Positions 24,734 through 33,848 of a DNA stretch of 64,000 nucleotides are shown piece by piece; positions within the stretch are counted from its first letter, which is position 1, and each line of letters starts with the position of its first letter. The notes beneath the pieces are model-generated. The model ran no database searches. It was not told the DNA's origin and saw nothing but the letters and a program-made list of their open reading frames with translations. The translations under genes were made by a program, and so were the position numbers. Source of the stretch: an uncultured Christensenellaceae bacterium (GTDB taxonomy: Bacteria > Bacillota > Clostridia > Christensenellales > Borkfalkiaceae); contig CAJUPX010000008.1 in NCBI GenBank assembly GCA_910588685.1, forward strand, positions 13,289 to 77,288, read 5' to 3'.

Positions 24734-26188
24734 ATGAGTAAAATTGTAAAAGAAGCGTTGACATTCGACGACGTGCTGCTTATACCCGCGGCGTCTAACG
24801 TACTGCCCGCAACGGTTGATTTGCATACGACTCTTTGCGACGGTATAAATTTGAATATTCCGCTTTTAAGCGCGGCAATGGACACGGTTACGGAGAGTAA
24901 GCTCGCCATTGCTATGGCGCGCGAAGGCGGTATGGGTATAATCCATAAAAATATGTCGGTTGAAGAGCAGGCAATGCAGGTGGACAAGGTTAAAAGGAGC
25001 GAGCACGGCGTTATAACCGACCCGTTTCATTTAACGCCCGAGCAGCCTGTTTCGGCTGCGTGCGAGCTTATGGCAAAGTATAAAATTTCCGGCGTGCCCA
25101 TCACGCGCGACGGCAAACTTGTTGGCATTTTGACCAACCGCGATCTGAGGTTTGAAACAAACTTCAACCAGCCCATTGCGAACGTGATGACAAAAGACCG
25201 TCTTGTAACCGCGCCCGAGGGCACTTCGCTTGACGAGGCGCAGAAGATTTTAGGCAAGCACAGAATAGAAAAACTGCCCATAGTAGATAAAAACGGCTAT
25301 CTCAAAGGGCTTATTACAATAAAGGATATAGAAAAATCAATACAGTATCCCAACAGCGCGCGCGATAAAAAGGGCAGGCTGCTTGCGGGCGCGGCGATAG
25401 GCGCGTCGGCGGACGTGCTCGAAAGGGTTGCCGAGCTTAAAAAGGCAAAGGTGGACATACTTGTTATGGACTCGGCGCACGGTCATTCCACAGGCATAAT
25501 AAAAGCCGTTGAAAAGGTTAAAAACGCATATCCCGAAATCCCGCTCGTTGCGGGCAACGTTGTAACGGCGCAAGCCACGCACGACCTTATGAGCGCGGGC
25601 GCGGACGTTGTTAAAGTGGGTATAGGTCCCGGCTCCATATGCACAACGCGTATCGTCGCGGGCATAGGTATGCCGCAGCTTACGGCGGTTTTGGACTGCG
25701 CGGAAGAGGCGGACAAGCTCGGTAAACGCGTTATCGCAGACGGCGGCATTAAGTACTCGGGCGATATAGTAAAGGCTCTTGCGGCAGGCGGCAGCGCGGT
25801 AATGATAGGCTCGCTTTTCGCGGGCACTGCGGAAAGTCCCGGCGAGCTTGAAATTTACCAGGGCAGAAGCTTTAAATCGTACAGGGGAATGGGCTCTCTT
25901 CCCGCAATGGCGAGAGGCGGCAAGGAGAGATATTTTCAGGCGGACGCCAAAAAGTTTGTTCCCGAGGGCGTTGAAGGGCGCGTGCCCTACCGCGGCGCGC
26001 TTGCGGACATCATATTCCAGCTTATGGGCGGACTGCGCGCGGGTATGGGCTACACCGGCTGCGGCACGGTTGAAGAGCTCAGGAAAAACGCTAAGTTTGT
26101 TAAAATGACGGCGGCTTCGCTTACCGAAAGCCATCCCCACGATATTTCGATTACTAAGGAAGCGCCCAACTATTCACCCAAAAACTAA
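24734..26188 (+). CDS. guaB: IMP dehydrogenase
   Basis: The 484-aa enzyme oxidises IMP to XMP with NAD+. The N-terminal ALTFDDVLLIPA starts the barrel. Two CBS domains occupy about residues 95-205 (KYKISGVPITRDGKLVGILTNRD and HRIEKLPIVDKNGYLKGLITIKDIEK). The catalytic loop GIGPGSICTTR has the active C303, and the flap and IMP-binding segments (ADGGIKYSGDIVKALAAGG, YRGMGS) are intact. An AAAAGGAG precedes the ATG. It lies upstream of guaA, with a 120-bp repeat between them. Confidence 0.98.
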   Translation: MSKIVKEALTFDDVLLIPAASNVLPATVDLHTTLCDGINLNIPLLSAAMDTVTESKLAIAMAREGGMGIIHKNMSVEEQAMQVDKVKRSEHGVITDPFHLTPEQPVSAACELMAKYKISGVPITRDGKLVGILTNRDLRFETNFNQPIANVMTKDRLVTAPEGTSLDEAQKILGKHRIEKLPIVDKNGYLKGLITIKDIEKSIQYPNSARDKKGRLLAGAAIGASADVLERVAELKKAKVDILVMDSAHGHSTGIIKAVEKVKNAYPEIPLVAGNVVTAQATHDLMSAGADVVKVGIGPGSICTTRIVAGIGMPQLTAVLDCAEEADKLGKRVIADGGIKYSGDIVKALAAGGSAVMIGSLFAGTAESPGELEIYQGRSFKSYRGMGSLPAMARGGKERYFQADAKKFVPEGVEGRVPYRGALADIIFQLMGGLRAGMGYTGCGTVEELRKNAKFVKMTAASLTESHPHDISITKEAPNYSPKN

Positions 26189-26198
26189 ACAGCACCGC

Positions 26199-26318
26199 AA
26201 AATGCGTATAAGCGTCGCATTTCATCGTTGAGCTGCGCTTTGCTCGGGTCACTTACGTTTAGTAAGCTCCCCGTCTCAAATGCTCGCCCGCCTTGAACTG
26301 CTCGCTTCTACGCATTTT
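26199..26318. repeat. 120-bp dispersed repeat, copy B
   Basis: The element begins aaaatgcgta and ends tacgcatttt, which are exact inverted complements. Shared blocks with copy A include cgtcgca, gctgcg, gggtcacttacgt-like and the 3' tctacgcatttt. The internal stem is CTTAC(26252-26256)/GTAAG(26262-26266). It starts 11 bp after the guaB stop and is followed by another GC-rich hairpin (gcggg/cccgc) with a T-tail before guaA. Confidence 0.75.
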
Positions 26319-26397
26319 CATACAACAGGTTACCGACCGGGCGGGTAGACTGCCCGCTTCTCTGCGGTTTTTAGTTACTTTTATACGAGGAAAAAAT

Positions 26398-27939
26398 ATG
26401 CAGCATCAAAAAGTTTTAATTTTGGATTTCGGCGGACAGTATAACCAGCTCATTGCAAGGCGTGTAAGAGAGCATAACGTTTATTGTGAGGTCAAATCCT
26501 ACAAAACCCCGATAGAAGAAATCCGCGCTATGGATTTGAAAGGCATTATTTTCACCGGCGGACCCAAGTCGGTCTACCTTGAAGATTCGCCCAGAATGGA
26601 TAAGGAAATTTTTACGCTCGGCGTGCCCATTCTCGGCATATGCTACGGCGCGCAGTTTCTTGTTTACGGACTCGGCGGCGAAATAGGCGCGGCGAACGCG
26701 GAGGCGGCTGCGGAGTTCGGCAGAACGGATTGCAAATTCGATACAAATTCGCTGCTGTTCAAAGGCTTAAAAGAAAATTCGGTTGTATGGATGAGCCATA
26801 ACGACTACATAAAAAAACTGCCCGCGGGTTTCCGTTCGGTTGCGCACAGCGCAAAATGCCCTTACGGCGCGATTGAAAACGCGGAAATGAAGTTTTACGG
26901 CACACAGTTCCACCCCGAGGTAAATCACACGGAGCAGGGTTTTGATATGCTCGGAAATTTCCTCTTTAACGTCTGCGGCTGCAAGGGCGACTGGACAATG
27001 GAGAGTTACGCGGAAACGGCAACGCGCGAGCTGCGCGCAAAAATAGGCAGCGGCAAGGCGTTGCTTGCGCTTTCGGGCGGGGTGGACAGCTCCGTAGCCT
27101 GCAAGCTACTTGCCAACGCAATAGGCAGTCAGCTGACCTGTATTTTTGTGGACCACGGTTTAATGCGTAAAAACGAGGGCGACGAGGTTGAAGCGGCTTT
27201 TAAAGACAGCGGCGTAAATTTTGTCCGCGTAAACGCAGGCGAACGCTTTTTGGAGAGGCTTGCGGGCGTTACCGAGCCAGAGCGCAAGCGCAAAATTATA
27301 GGCGAGGAGTTTATACGCGTTTTCGAGCAGGAGGCTAAAAAATTAGGCAGGGTGGATTTCCTTGTGCAGGGCACTATTTATCCCGACGTTATAGAGAGCG
27401 GCGTGGGCGACGCGGCGGTTATCAAATCGCACCACAACGTCGGCGGACTGCCCGATCACGTGGATTTTAAGGAAATAGTAGAGCCTTTAAGGCTGCTTTT
27501 TAAAGACGAGGTGCGCGCGCTTGGTATAGCTCTCGGGCTGGACGATAAACTCGTATGGCGCCAGCCTTTCCCCGGTCCCGGGCTTGCAATAAGAATAATC
27601 GGCGATATTACGCCCGAAAAGATTAAAATTTTACAGGACGCGGACGCGGTATTCCGCGAGGAAATTGCCGCGGCAAAGCTCGACAGGGACATTAACCAGT
27701 ATTTCGCCGTGCTCACTAATATGCGCTCTGTAGGCGTTATGGGCGACGGCAGAACTTACGATTATACGTTAGCACTGCGCGGAGTGAGTACAACCGACTT
27801 TATGACTGCGGATTTTTCGCGTATTCCCTACGACGTTCTGGAAAGGGTGTCTAACCGCATAGTAAACGAGGTGGGGCATATCAACCGCATAGTATACGAT
27901 ATAACAAGCAAACCTCCCGCAACAATCGAGTGGGAGTAA
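26398..27939 (+). CDS. guaA: GMP synthase (glutamine-hydrolysing)
   Basis: The start is ATG 26398 after ACGAGG; the upstream in-frame extension is repeat DNA. The 513-aa enzyme has a class I GATase domain (1-~195: GICYGAQ with nucleophile C82, later FHPEVNHTEQG) and a PP-loop synthetase domain with LSGGVDSS (S226-S232). The C-terminal dimerisation domain ends in the canonical KPPATIEWE. It aminates XMP to GMP. The order guaB-guaA gives a complete IMP-to-GMP unit. Confidence 0.98.
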   Translation: MQHQKVLILDFGGQYNQLIARRVREHNVYCEVKSYKTPIEEIRAMDLKGIIFTGGPKSVYLEDSPRMDKEIFTLGVPILGICYGAQFLVYGLGGEIGAANAEAAAEFGRTDCKFDTNSLLFKGLKENSVVWMSHNDYIKKLPAGFRSVAHSAKCPYGAIENAEMKFYGTQFHPEVNHTEQGFDMLGNFLFNVCGCKGDWTMESYAETATRELRAKIGSGKALLALSGGVDSSVACKLLANAIGSQLTCIFVDHGLMRKNEGDEVEAAFKDSGVNFVRVNAGERFLERLAGVTEPERKRKIIGEEFIRVFEQEAKKLGRVDFLVQGTIYPDVIESGVGDAAVIKSHHNVGGLPDHVDFKEIVEPLRLLFKDEVRALGIALGLDDKLVWRQPFPGPGLAIRIIGDITPEKIKILQDADAVFREEIAAAKLDRDINQYFAVLTNMRSVGVMGDGRTYDYTLALRGVSTTDFMTADFSRIPYDVLERVSNRIVNEVGHINRIVYDITSKPPATIEWE

Positions 27940-27945
27940 TTAAAA

Positions 27946-27972
27946 AGGCATCGCTTGCGCGATGTCTTTTTT
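27946..27972 (+). terminator. Terminator of guaA
   Basis: The stem ggcatcgc / gcgatgtc (one G-T pair) has a ttgc loop, an A-run before and tttttta after. It also lies just beyond the end of the minus-strand XRE gene. Confidence 0.8.
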
Positions 27973-27976
27973 ATAT

Positions 27977-28189
27977 TCAGTTTTTACCGCCGTAATCCCT
28001 GCCAACAAGCTCGTCAAGAGAAATATTGTAATAGTCGGCAAGAACTATTAGTGCATCCAAAGAAATTTGTCTGACACCGCATTCGTATTGTGAGTATGTG
28101 TTTGGTTTAATATTAAGTAATTCTGCAAGTTCTTTTTGCGATAAACCGTGCTCAGTGCGCAATTCGCGTAATTTTTCATAAATTTTCAT
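27977..28189 (-). CDS. XRE-family transcriptional repressor, 70 aa
   Basis: From ATG 28189 the protein is a single Cro/CI-type HTH: KLRELRTEHGLSQKELAELLNIKPNTYSQYECGVRQISLDALIVLADYYNISLDELV, with nothing else. The longer in-frame ORF to 28402 runs through the divergent gene and promoter and is rejected. A minus-strand TATAAT (28201-28196) places the expected transcript start at or within 1-2 nt of the ATG, and no ribosome site is visible. The mRNA may therefore be leaderless, as for phage repressors. It is divergent from a DUF6809-like gene with operator-like repeats between. Confidence 0.85.
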   Translation of the reverse strand: MKIYEKLRELRTEHGLSQKELAELLNIKPNTYSQYECGVRQISLDALIVLADYYNISLDELVGRDYGGKN

Positions 28190-28195
28190 ATAATA

Positions 28196-28250
28196 ATTAT
28201 ACAACATCTCGTATTGAGATGTTGACATACTTCTCAAATTGTGATATAAT
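28196..28250. promoter_or_regulatory. Divergent promoter with two operator-like sites
   Basis: Plus strand: TTGACA (28222-28227), a 17-bp spacer, TATAAT (28245-28250). Minus strand: TATAAT (28201-28196). Site 1 is the perfect inverted repeat aacatctc / gagatgtt (28203-28210 and 28216-28223), overlapping the plus -35. Site 2 (ttctcaaattgtgat, 28231-28245) is a degenerate copy inside the spacer. This arrangement fits repression of the plus-strand gene by the XRE protein. Confidence 0.7.
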
Positions 28251-28280
28251 AATTTTACTAAACAAAAAATAGGTGAAAAT

Positions 28281-28544
28281 ATGTATTCGGTTTTAGAGGA
28301 AATATATTTTGGCAGACCGGGGATATCGGAAACAATCGAGTTATCCAAAGGGTATAAGCAGGAATTTAAAAAGTTTGATAAATTATGGGAGCAAATAAAC
28401 AATAATCTTTCCGACGAGGATAAAAAAATATTTATAGAATTAAATGACGGGTTAAACGCCGTATTGACCGAAAGTGCCCTGATGTTTTTTAAAGAGGGGT
28501 TTAAAAAGGGCTTGCTTATAGGTATCGAATGTACGTCAAATTAA
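28281..28544 (+). CDS. DUF6809-like small protein
   Basis: An 87-aa helical protein with a good AGGTG site and a consensus promoter. The pattern (SVLEEIYFGRPG at the start, a central LSDEDKKIFIELNDGLNAV and the end FFKEGFKKGLLIGIECT) resembles small DUF6809-type proteins found on Clostridia chromosomes and phages. It is divergent from the XRE repressor. Role unknown; the pair may be a phage-derived switch or regulator-target module. Confidence 0.65.
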   Translation: MYSVLEEIYFGRPGISETIELSKGYKQEFKKFDKLWEQINNNLSDEDKKIFIELNDGLNAVLTESALMFFKEGFKKGLLIGIECTSN

Positions 28545-28582
28545 CAAACCGCCCTCCAAAAGGAGAGCGGGTAAAATTTCAG

Positions 28583-30829
28583 TTATTTATTATCGCCGTC
28601 GGAACGTATTACGGTGTTTTCAAGCTTTTGCAGCAGAACCTTTACGTCAATAGGCTTTGTTAAAAAGTCGTTCATACCGCTTTGTATGGCGCGGATTTTA
28701 TCCTCTTCGAATGTGTTAGCGGTGCAGGCGTAGATAAGCACTTTTTTTGCGTCCGGTCTGTCAAGCTCGCGGATTTTCTCGGAGGCGGTGCAGCCGTCCA
28801 TAACGGGCATACGCATATCCATTAAAATTACGTCGTATTCGCCGGGTTCTGACGCCGAGAACATTTCCACGGCTTTTTGACCGTCCGCCGCGTGGTCTGC
28901 AATAAACCCTTCGTCGCCGAGAATTTCCAGGATTACTTCGGCGTTCAGCTCGTTGTCCTCGGCAACAAGCAGTTTTAAGGGCTTTGTGCGTTTTTCCTGT
29001 TTTTGTACTATGCCTACGGTCTGCTGTGAAATGTAGTCGGGCGTTTTAGCTATTTCCGCGGGCAGCTTTATTGTAAATTTACTGCCTATGTTCAGCTGGC
29101 TTTCAACAAGCAGCTCGCCGCCCATAGCGTCTACAAGCAGTTTGCTTATCGCCATACCGAGTCCCGTGCCTTTTATGCTCGCGGTGTTCTTGTTGCGCTC
29201 CTGCGTGAACGCTTCAAAAATGGTTTCCAAAAATTCAGGGCTCATACCGCAGCCGGTGTCCTCGCAGGTGATGGTGGTTAAAACCTTGCCGTCGCCCAAA
29301 GGCTCCTGGTTTACGCAAATAATTATCGAGCCGCCCGCGGGCGTGAATTTAGCCGCGTTGCTTACCAGGTTTACGAGCACCTGTTTAATGCGTACGGAGT
29401 CGCCCATAATGCAGGGCTCGGTTATGTTGATGTCGGGTATAAACCTTATGCCGCGCCTTTCTATATTGTCGCGCTGCATAGACCAAACCGCGTCGGTTAT
29501 CGATTCAATCAGCATAGGCTCTTTAACTATATCAACCTTGCCCGCCTGCAATTTGGACATATCGAGCACGTCGTTTACGAGCGACAGCAAATACTTTGCC
29601 GTACTTTGCGATTTTTTGAGCCATTCTTTTATCTGCTCGTGCTTTTCCGGCTCGTCTATGGCGTTTACGATAAGATAGTTAAGCCCTACAAGACCGTTGA
29701 GCGGCGTTCGTATTTCGTGGCTCATATTCGATAAAAATTCGCTCTGCGCCTTTTCCTTGGCAATGGCGTTTGCCGATTTGTACTGGTTGAACATTATGAG
29801 GAGAAGCGCGGCGAGAACAATGAGAACTACAATCAGAAGCTCCACAAGGTTCATTATTATTAGCGAATAGCTTCGTTCGCTGAACAGCGATTTATTTACG
29901 GATAAGAGGAAATACCATCTCACCGGCTCCTGGTCGTCAATGGGAATGCAGCTGTAAAATTTGCTTTCGGTTTTATATGTACCGCTGTTTTGGTCGTAAA
30001 CCTTTTCGGTTATGTCAAAGGTAAAGTGTTCCCAGTTCTCCATTTTTAAACGGATTTGACCGGATGATAGCGTGCATTTTTCGCTGCTGTCGATTTCTTC
30101 AAAGAAGTTGCGCGAAAGGTTTTCGGTAATGGCAAACTGCGGGTCTACTATATACTGTCCGCTGAGGTTTATAACCGCGCTGTTGCCGTTTGCAACGCCG
30201 TCTATGTCGAAACTGTCAAGCACTAGCCCGCTTTGAAGCGCGCTGAGCCTTGTTATTCCGAGTACCGCCACAAACTGCGTGTCGCCGAGCGTTAACGGCG
30301 TTTTGTCCTCGTCCGAGGCAAAACAGAACTTCATTGTCATACCGTAAACCAACTGTTCGCCGCGGCATTTTTCGGCAAACAGCTCGCTCTCGAAATTAAA
30401 GCGTTTTATGAATTTATCCTGTCCGTTTGTAAGTTCGGCAAGGAGGTCGTGTTTAAACTCATCTGGGGAAATAACCGCGTCTGCGGTGTAAATATTTCCT
30501 TCGGTGTCAACGTAGTAAACTCCGCTGAACGGAGTTTCCGCGCGTTCGTATCCGAGATTGGTTTTAAACTGGTCTACGGTTTCGCAGGCGGCGCGCCTCA
30601 TACGTCTGGAAACGCGCTTTAAATTCTCTATGTTATACGAAACGTAGTTTTTTATTGCAACCTGGTCGTGCTGGGTTATTTCGTTGATTTCGTTGATGGT
30701 ATTCTCTTTAATTGCGTTGTTAAGCATAATAATGTATGCCGTTGATATTAGAATAACAATAATTGCTATAACCGCTGTTGCAGAGACGTAAAGTAATCTT
30801 TTTTTCCATTTTAAGTTTAACTTTTCCAT
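28583..30829 (-). CDS. Hybrid sensor histidine kinase / response regulator
   Basis: The 748-aa protein has a membrane helix at ~11-33, an extracytoplasmic dCache-like sensor (~35-325) and a second helix (~328-352). HisKA follows (SNMSHEIRTPLNG, phospho-acceptor H371), then HATPase_c (NLVSNAAKFTP, EDTGCGMSP, GTGLGMAIS) and a C-terminal receiver with LMDMRMPVMDG (D671) and the TKPID loop. There is no HPt domain or output domain, so the phosphate must pass to a partner elsewhere. It senses an unknown external ligand. It stands alone with a weak ribosome site. Confidence 0.93.
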   Translation of the reverse strand: MEKLNLKWKKRLLYVSATAVIAIIVILISTAYIIMLNNAIKENTINEINEITQHDQVAIKNYVSYNIENLKRVSRRMRRAACETVDQFKTNLGYERAETPFSGVYYVDTEGNIYTADAVISPDEFKHDLLAELTNGQDKFIKRFNFESELFAEKCRGEQLVYGMTMKFCFASDEDKTPLTLGDTQFVAVLGITRLSALQSGLVLDSFDIDGVANGNSAVINLSGQYIVDPQFAITENLSRNFFEEIDSSEKCTLSSGQIRLKMENWEHFTFDITEKVYDQNSGTYKTESKFYSCIPIDDQEPVRWYFLLSVNKSLFSERSYSLIIMNLVELLIVVLIVLAALLLIMFNQYKSANAIAKEKAQSEFLSNMSHEIRTPLNGLVGLNYLIVNAIDEPEKHEQIKEWLKKSQSTAKYLLSLVNDVLDMSKLQAGKVDIVKEPMLIESITDAVWSMQRDNIERRGIRFIPDINITEPCIMGDSVRIKQVLVNLVSNAAKFTPAGGSIIICVNQEPLGDGKVLTTITCEDTGCGMSPEFLETIFEAFTQERNKNTASIKGTGLGMAISKLLVDAMGGELLVESQLNIGSKFTIKLPAEIAKTPDYISQQTVGIVQKQEKRTKPLKLLVAEDNELNAEVILEILGDEGFIADHAADGQKAVEMFSASEPGEYDVILMDMRMPVMDGCTASEKIRELDRPDAKKVLIYACTANTFEEDKIRAIQSGMNDFLTKPIDVKVLLQKLENTVIRSDGDNK

Positions 30830-30882
30830 AACGGCATATATTATATCACTTTATTTTATAATATTCAAGCCGATAAACGCCG

Positions 30883-32496
30883 TTAACCGTGCTTAAAGTA
30901 TTCATAAATAGCATTTTTCATAATAAATTGCGCGGCAGCCTCCGGCGAGCTTAATATTTCAGTCGGCACCGGCGTTTGTGCCGATCCGTCGTTCATAATC
31001 CAGTTTTCCGGTTCGGAAAAAACAATCGACGTTATATTGTTTGCATAAAACGCGTAAGCGCCTATAATATTTACGCTTGTGCCTATGCGCAAGTTTTCAA
31101 GCTTTTTGCAGTTGTAAAAAGCAAATTCGCCTACTTCGGTAACGGTATCGGAAAGAGTTACGCTTTTAAGTTCCGTACAGCCTGTGAACGCGCGCTGTGC
31201 TATCGTTAAAACGCCTTCGGGTACCGTAATCTCCTGCAAGCCGCAGTTTGCAAACGCGTATTTGCCTATTGTTATAACCGATTCGGGCAGTATAACGGAC
31301 TGTAACTTATCGCCTGAATTAAAAAATGCGTTGGCGGCTATTTCCGTTACGGGCAAGCCTTCGTAGTAATAGGGGATTGTAACGCGCGCGCTTTCTCCGT
31401 CGTAGCCGATAACGGCGCAGCTTGTTTCGGTAAGCCGGTATTTAAGTCCCGGCGTTCCCGTAATAAGCGTATATACGGCGTTTACAGTAACATTGCCGGA
31501 CGACAGGGTGAATTTTTCCCATTCTCCCGTGTAGCCCGGTTTTTCCGGAACGTCGGGTATAATTATAAAAGTGTTTTCAACGGTATATGTGCAGGCGCTT
31601 ACGGTAATGCCGTCGGCAATGAACGCGACGGTGTAATTGACCGGCGAATATATTGCGTTTACCGTGATATTTTCAAAGTTTAACAGGTAGCTTTCCCACG
31701 TTCCGTTATAGTTTTCTTTTGCCGGAATTTCAGGCTCTGTAACCGATGTGTTTTCGGCGGTGTACGTTTGAACGCCTATAACATCGTCGCCGGCAACAAA
31801 GGTTACCGTGTACAAAACGGGATTGTAAATTGCCTGTACTGTAATATCCCCTATATTAAGCATATAATCTTCCCACACCGCTGTATAATGTTCTTTTGCG
31901 GGGATTTCGGGCTCGCTGATAATTCTGTTTTCCACAGTGTAATGGCATTGCGCTATTATTGCGCCGTCTGATATAAACGTCACGGTATATGTTACGGTTT
32001 CGCGCCGCGCGCGGAGCGTTAAATCCGAGGTGACGGGTAGGGAGAAGTCGTATAACTTTCCGTCTTTTTCCCAACCGATAAAAATATAACCCGCTGTTTC
32101 GGTTACGGGGCGCGGGCTTATAGTTGAATTTTCTTCTGCTTCGAATTGGTCTACGGTTTTGTCGCCGTCCATAAAGATTACGGTATACTTTGTAATTTCA
32201 GGCGACGGAATATCCGGTTCGCCGTCGGGCTCGGGCGGAGTCGGCTCGCCGGGGTTTTCGCCGGGTTCTGGCTCAGGCTCAGGCTCAGGTTCCGGCTCTG
32301 CGGGTGTATCGGGTTCTTTGTCTGTTTCACCGTTGCCGGGAGGCGTTTCCGGCGTTTGGTTGCCGTCGGTCTCGGTATTGCCGGACGATACGTTATTATT
32401 ATCAGAGGAATAGGCGAGAAAATCGCAGCTGCAAAAACAAAAAATTGCCATAATTATTATGGCAATCAAAGAGCATAATCCGATTAATTTTTTCAT
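30883..32496 (-). CDS. Lipoprotein with InlB-type repeats and BspA-like LRRs
   Basis: A lipoprotein signal ends at a Cys-rich region (CFCSCDF). A Pro/Glu-rich wall-spanning spacer with PEPEPEPEPE follows (~50-105). Next come four Listeria-Bacteroides (Flg_new/InlB B) beta repeats (~107-345: FMDGDKTVDQF, then YTVTFISDG-, YTVTFVAGD- and YTVAFIADG-type starts). The end has LRR_5/BspA repeats (~350-500: IPYYYEGLPVTEIAANAF, LPESVITIGKYAFANC). It is probably a surface adhesin or binding protein. An AGGTT precedes the ATG. Confidence 0.88.
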   Translation of the reverse strand: MKKLIGLCSLIAIIIMAIFCFCSCDFLAYSSDNNNVSSGNTETDGNQTPETPPGNGETDKEPDTPAEPEPEPEPEPEPGENPGEPTPPEPDGEPDIPSPEITKYTVIFMDGDKTVDQFEAEENSTISPRPVTETAGYIFIGWEKDGKLYDFSLPVTSDLTLRARRETVTYTVTFISDGAIIAQCHYTVENRIISEPEIPAKEHYTAVWEDYMLNIGDITVQAIYNPVLYTVTFVAGDDVIGVQTYTAENTSVTEPEIPAKENYNGTWESYLLNFENITVNAIYSPVNYTVAFIADGITVSACTYTVENTFIIIPDVPEKPGYTGEWEKFTLSSGNVTVNAVYTLITGTPGLKYRLTETSCAVIGYDGESARVTIPYYYEGLPVTEIAANAFFNSGDKLQSVILPESVITIGKYAFANCGLQEITVPEGVLTIAQRAFTGCTELKSVTLSDTVTEVGEFAFYNCKKLENLRIGTSVNIIGAYAFYANNITSIVFSEPENWIMNDGSAQTPVPTEILSSPEAAAQFIMKNAIYEYFKHG

Positions 32497-32615
32497 TCGT
32501 AAACCTGCTTCTGTATTAATGTTTTAATTCTAAAATCAGCGAAAAACAAAGTCAATTAAAATTTTATCGAATTTGTAAATTTATAAAAATAATTTTGCAA
32601 ATTACTCTATAACAC

Positions 32616-32644
32616 TTGATAATTTATATATTTTCGTTTAAAAT
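32616..32644 (+). promoter_or_regulatory. Promoter of the TtcA-like gene
   Basis: TTGATA (32616-32621), a 17-bp spacer and TAAAAT (32639-32644) are followed 29 bp later by the ATG, with a GGGGG ribosome site between. The 32497-32673 gap also serves the divergent lipoprotein gene. Confidence 0.7.
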
Positions 32645-32673
32645 TTCATAAATGCCTACCGGGGGTCAATAAA

Positions 32674-33510
32674 ATGGAAATTCAAAAAACAGTGCGGGAG
32701 CAGGCGGAGGAAAGCCTTAGAAAGCGTTTTAAAAAGAAGCTGTTTTCGCGTTTTGCCAAGGCTATAGTCGATTACGAGCTTATTCAGCCGGGCGATAAAA
32801 TAGCCGTTTGTATGTCGGGCGGCAAGGACAGCTTTGCAATGGCCAAGCTTTTTCAGGAGCTTAAACGCCATAATAAACTGCCGTTCGAGCTCGTATTCCT
32901 CGTAATGGACCCCGGCTATAACGCCGAGAACCGCGCGGCTATCGAAAAAAACGCTGAGCTCCTGGGCATTCCGGTAACGATTTTTCAAACGGATATTTTT
33001 GAAAGCGTTTACACAATCGATAAGTCGCCCTGCTATCTGTGCGCGCGTATGCGCCGCGGGCATCTTTATCACGCGGCAAAGGATTTGGGTTGTAACAAAA
33101 TTGCGCTCGGGCATCACTACGACGACGTTATAGAAACTATTTTGATGGGTATGCTGTACGGCGGACAAATGCAGACTATGATGCCCAGATTGAAAAGCGC
33201 GAATTTTGAGGGTATGGAGCTTATTCGCCCTATGTATCTCATACGCGAAACGCATATAGAGGCGTGGCGCGACGAATGCGGGCTGCAATTTCTGCGCTGC
33301 GCGTGCAAATTTACCGACGCTAACGTGAACTGCCATTCCGAAACCTCAAAACGCCTTAAAATGAAAAGATTGATTAGGCAGTTGGAGGCGGAGGACCCGG
33401 GCATAGAGCAGAACATTTTCCGCAGCGTGGAAAACGTCAGTCTTAAAACCGTTATCGCGTATAAAGATAAAAACGGCGAAAGGCATCATTTTTTGGACGA
33501 TTACCGTTAA
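32674..33510 (+). CDS. ttcA: TtcA-like tRNA 2-thiolation PP-loop enzyme
   Basis: The 278-aa protein has the PP-loop SGGKDS (48-53) and the CxxC pair C120/C123 (PCYLCARMRRG). The segment GHHYDDVIETILMGMLYGG is the TtcA-family second motif. A second Cys group lies in LRCACKFTDANVNC. TtcA enzymes thiolate C32 of tRNA with an Fe-S cluster; the related TtuA class acts on U54. The identity of the modified base is therefore the main doubt. It is a single gene with its own promoter and terminator. Confidence 0.83.
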   Translation: MEIQKTVREQAEESLRKRFKKKLFSRFAKAIVDYELIQPGDKIAVCMSGGKDSFAMAKLFQELKRHNKLPFELVFLVMDPGYNAENRAAIEKNAELLGIPVTIFQTDIFESVYTIDKSPCYLCARMRRGHLYHAAKDLGCNKIALGHHYDDVIETILMGMLYGGQMQTMMPRLKSANFEGMELIRPMYLIRETHIEAWRDECGLQFLRCACKFTDANVNCHSETSKRLKMKRLIRQLEAEDPGIEQNIFRSVENVSLKTVIAYKDKNGERHHFLDDYR

Positions 33511-33551
33511 AGGGTTACATTTAGCGCTTATATTTTATATAATAGAGAATG

Positions 33552-33577
33552 ACCGCACGCTTTGCGTGCGGTTTTAA
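33552..33577 (+). terminator. Terminator of the TtcA-like gene
   Basis: A perfect 9-bp stem accgcacgc / gcgtgcggt has a ttt loop and is followed by tttaac. It starts the 519-bp gap before the giant lipoprotein. Confidence 0.8.
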
Positions 33578-33819
33578 CACGTTTTGGAAGCAATATACTT
33601 TTCTTTGCATAAAATTGCTTTTTTTGAATAACGGCTTGCAATAGCTTTTCGGCTGTGATAATATATTAGAGTACAAATTTTACTTAAAATCGCGCTTTTT
33701 TTAATTTTGAACGATTGTGAAAGTAACGTATAAGTATGCTTTATACATAGCATAACTTATAAAAATAGAAAATCAATGTATGAAGAGTAAATTTTTTTGA
33801 TTTTTATACTTTATTTCAT

Positions 33820-33848
33820 TTGACAGTATACGTTAATTATGTTATAGT
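33820..33848 (+). promoter_or_regulatory. Promoter of the giant lipoprotein gene with long leader
   Basis: TTGACA (33820-33825), a 17-bp spacer and TATAGT (33843-33848) predict a start near 33855 and a ~175-nt leader. A second weaker TTGACA lies at 33889-33894. The rest of the 33511-34029 gap is AT-rich; I see no ORF with a ribosome site and no riboswitch I can name in it. Confidence 0.65.

Noticed and set aside
25337..26140. Long minus-strand ORF opposite guaB
   Set aside because: It is a shadow of a GC-biased third-position gene; no start signal, and the composition is not protein-like.
28190..28402. Longer N-terminus for the XRE protein
   Set aside because: It would run antisense through the neighbouring gene and promoter; the HTH starts right after ATG 28189.
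32159..32413. Gly/Ser/Pro-rich plus-strand ORF
   Set aside because: Complement of the Pro-Glu spacer of the BspA-like lipoprotein; low-complexity shadow.
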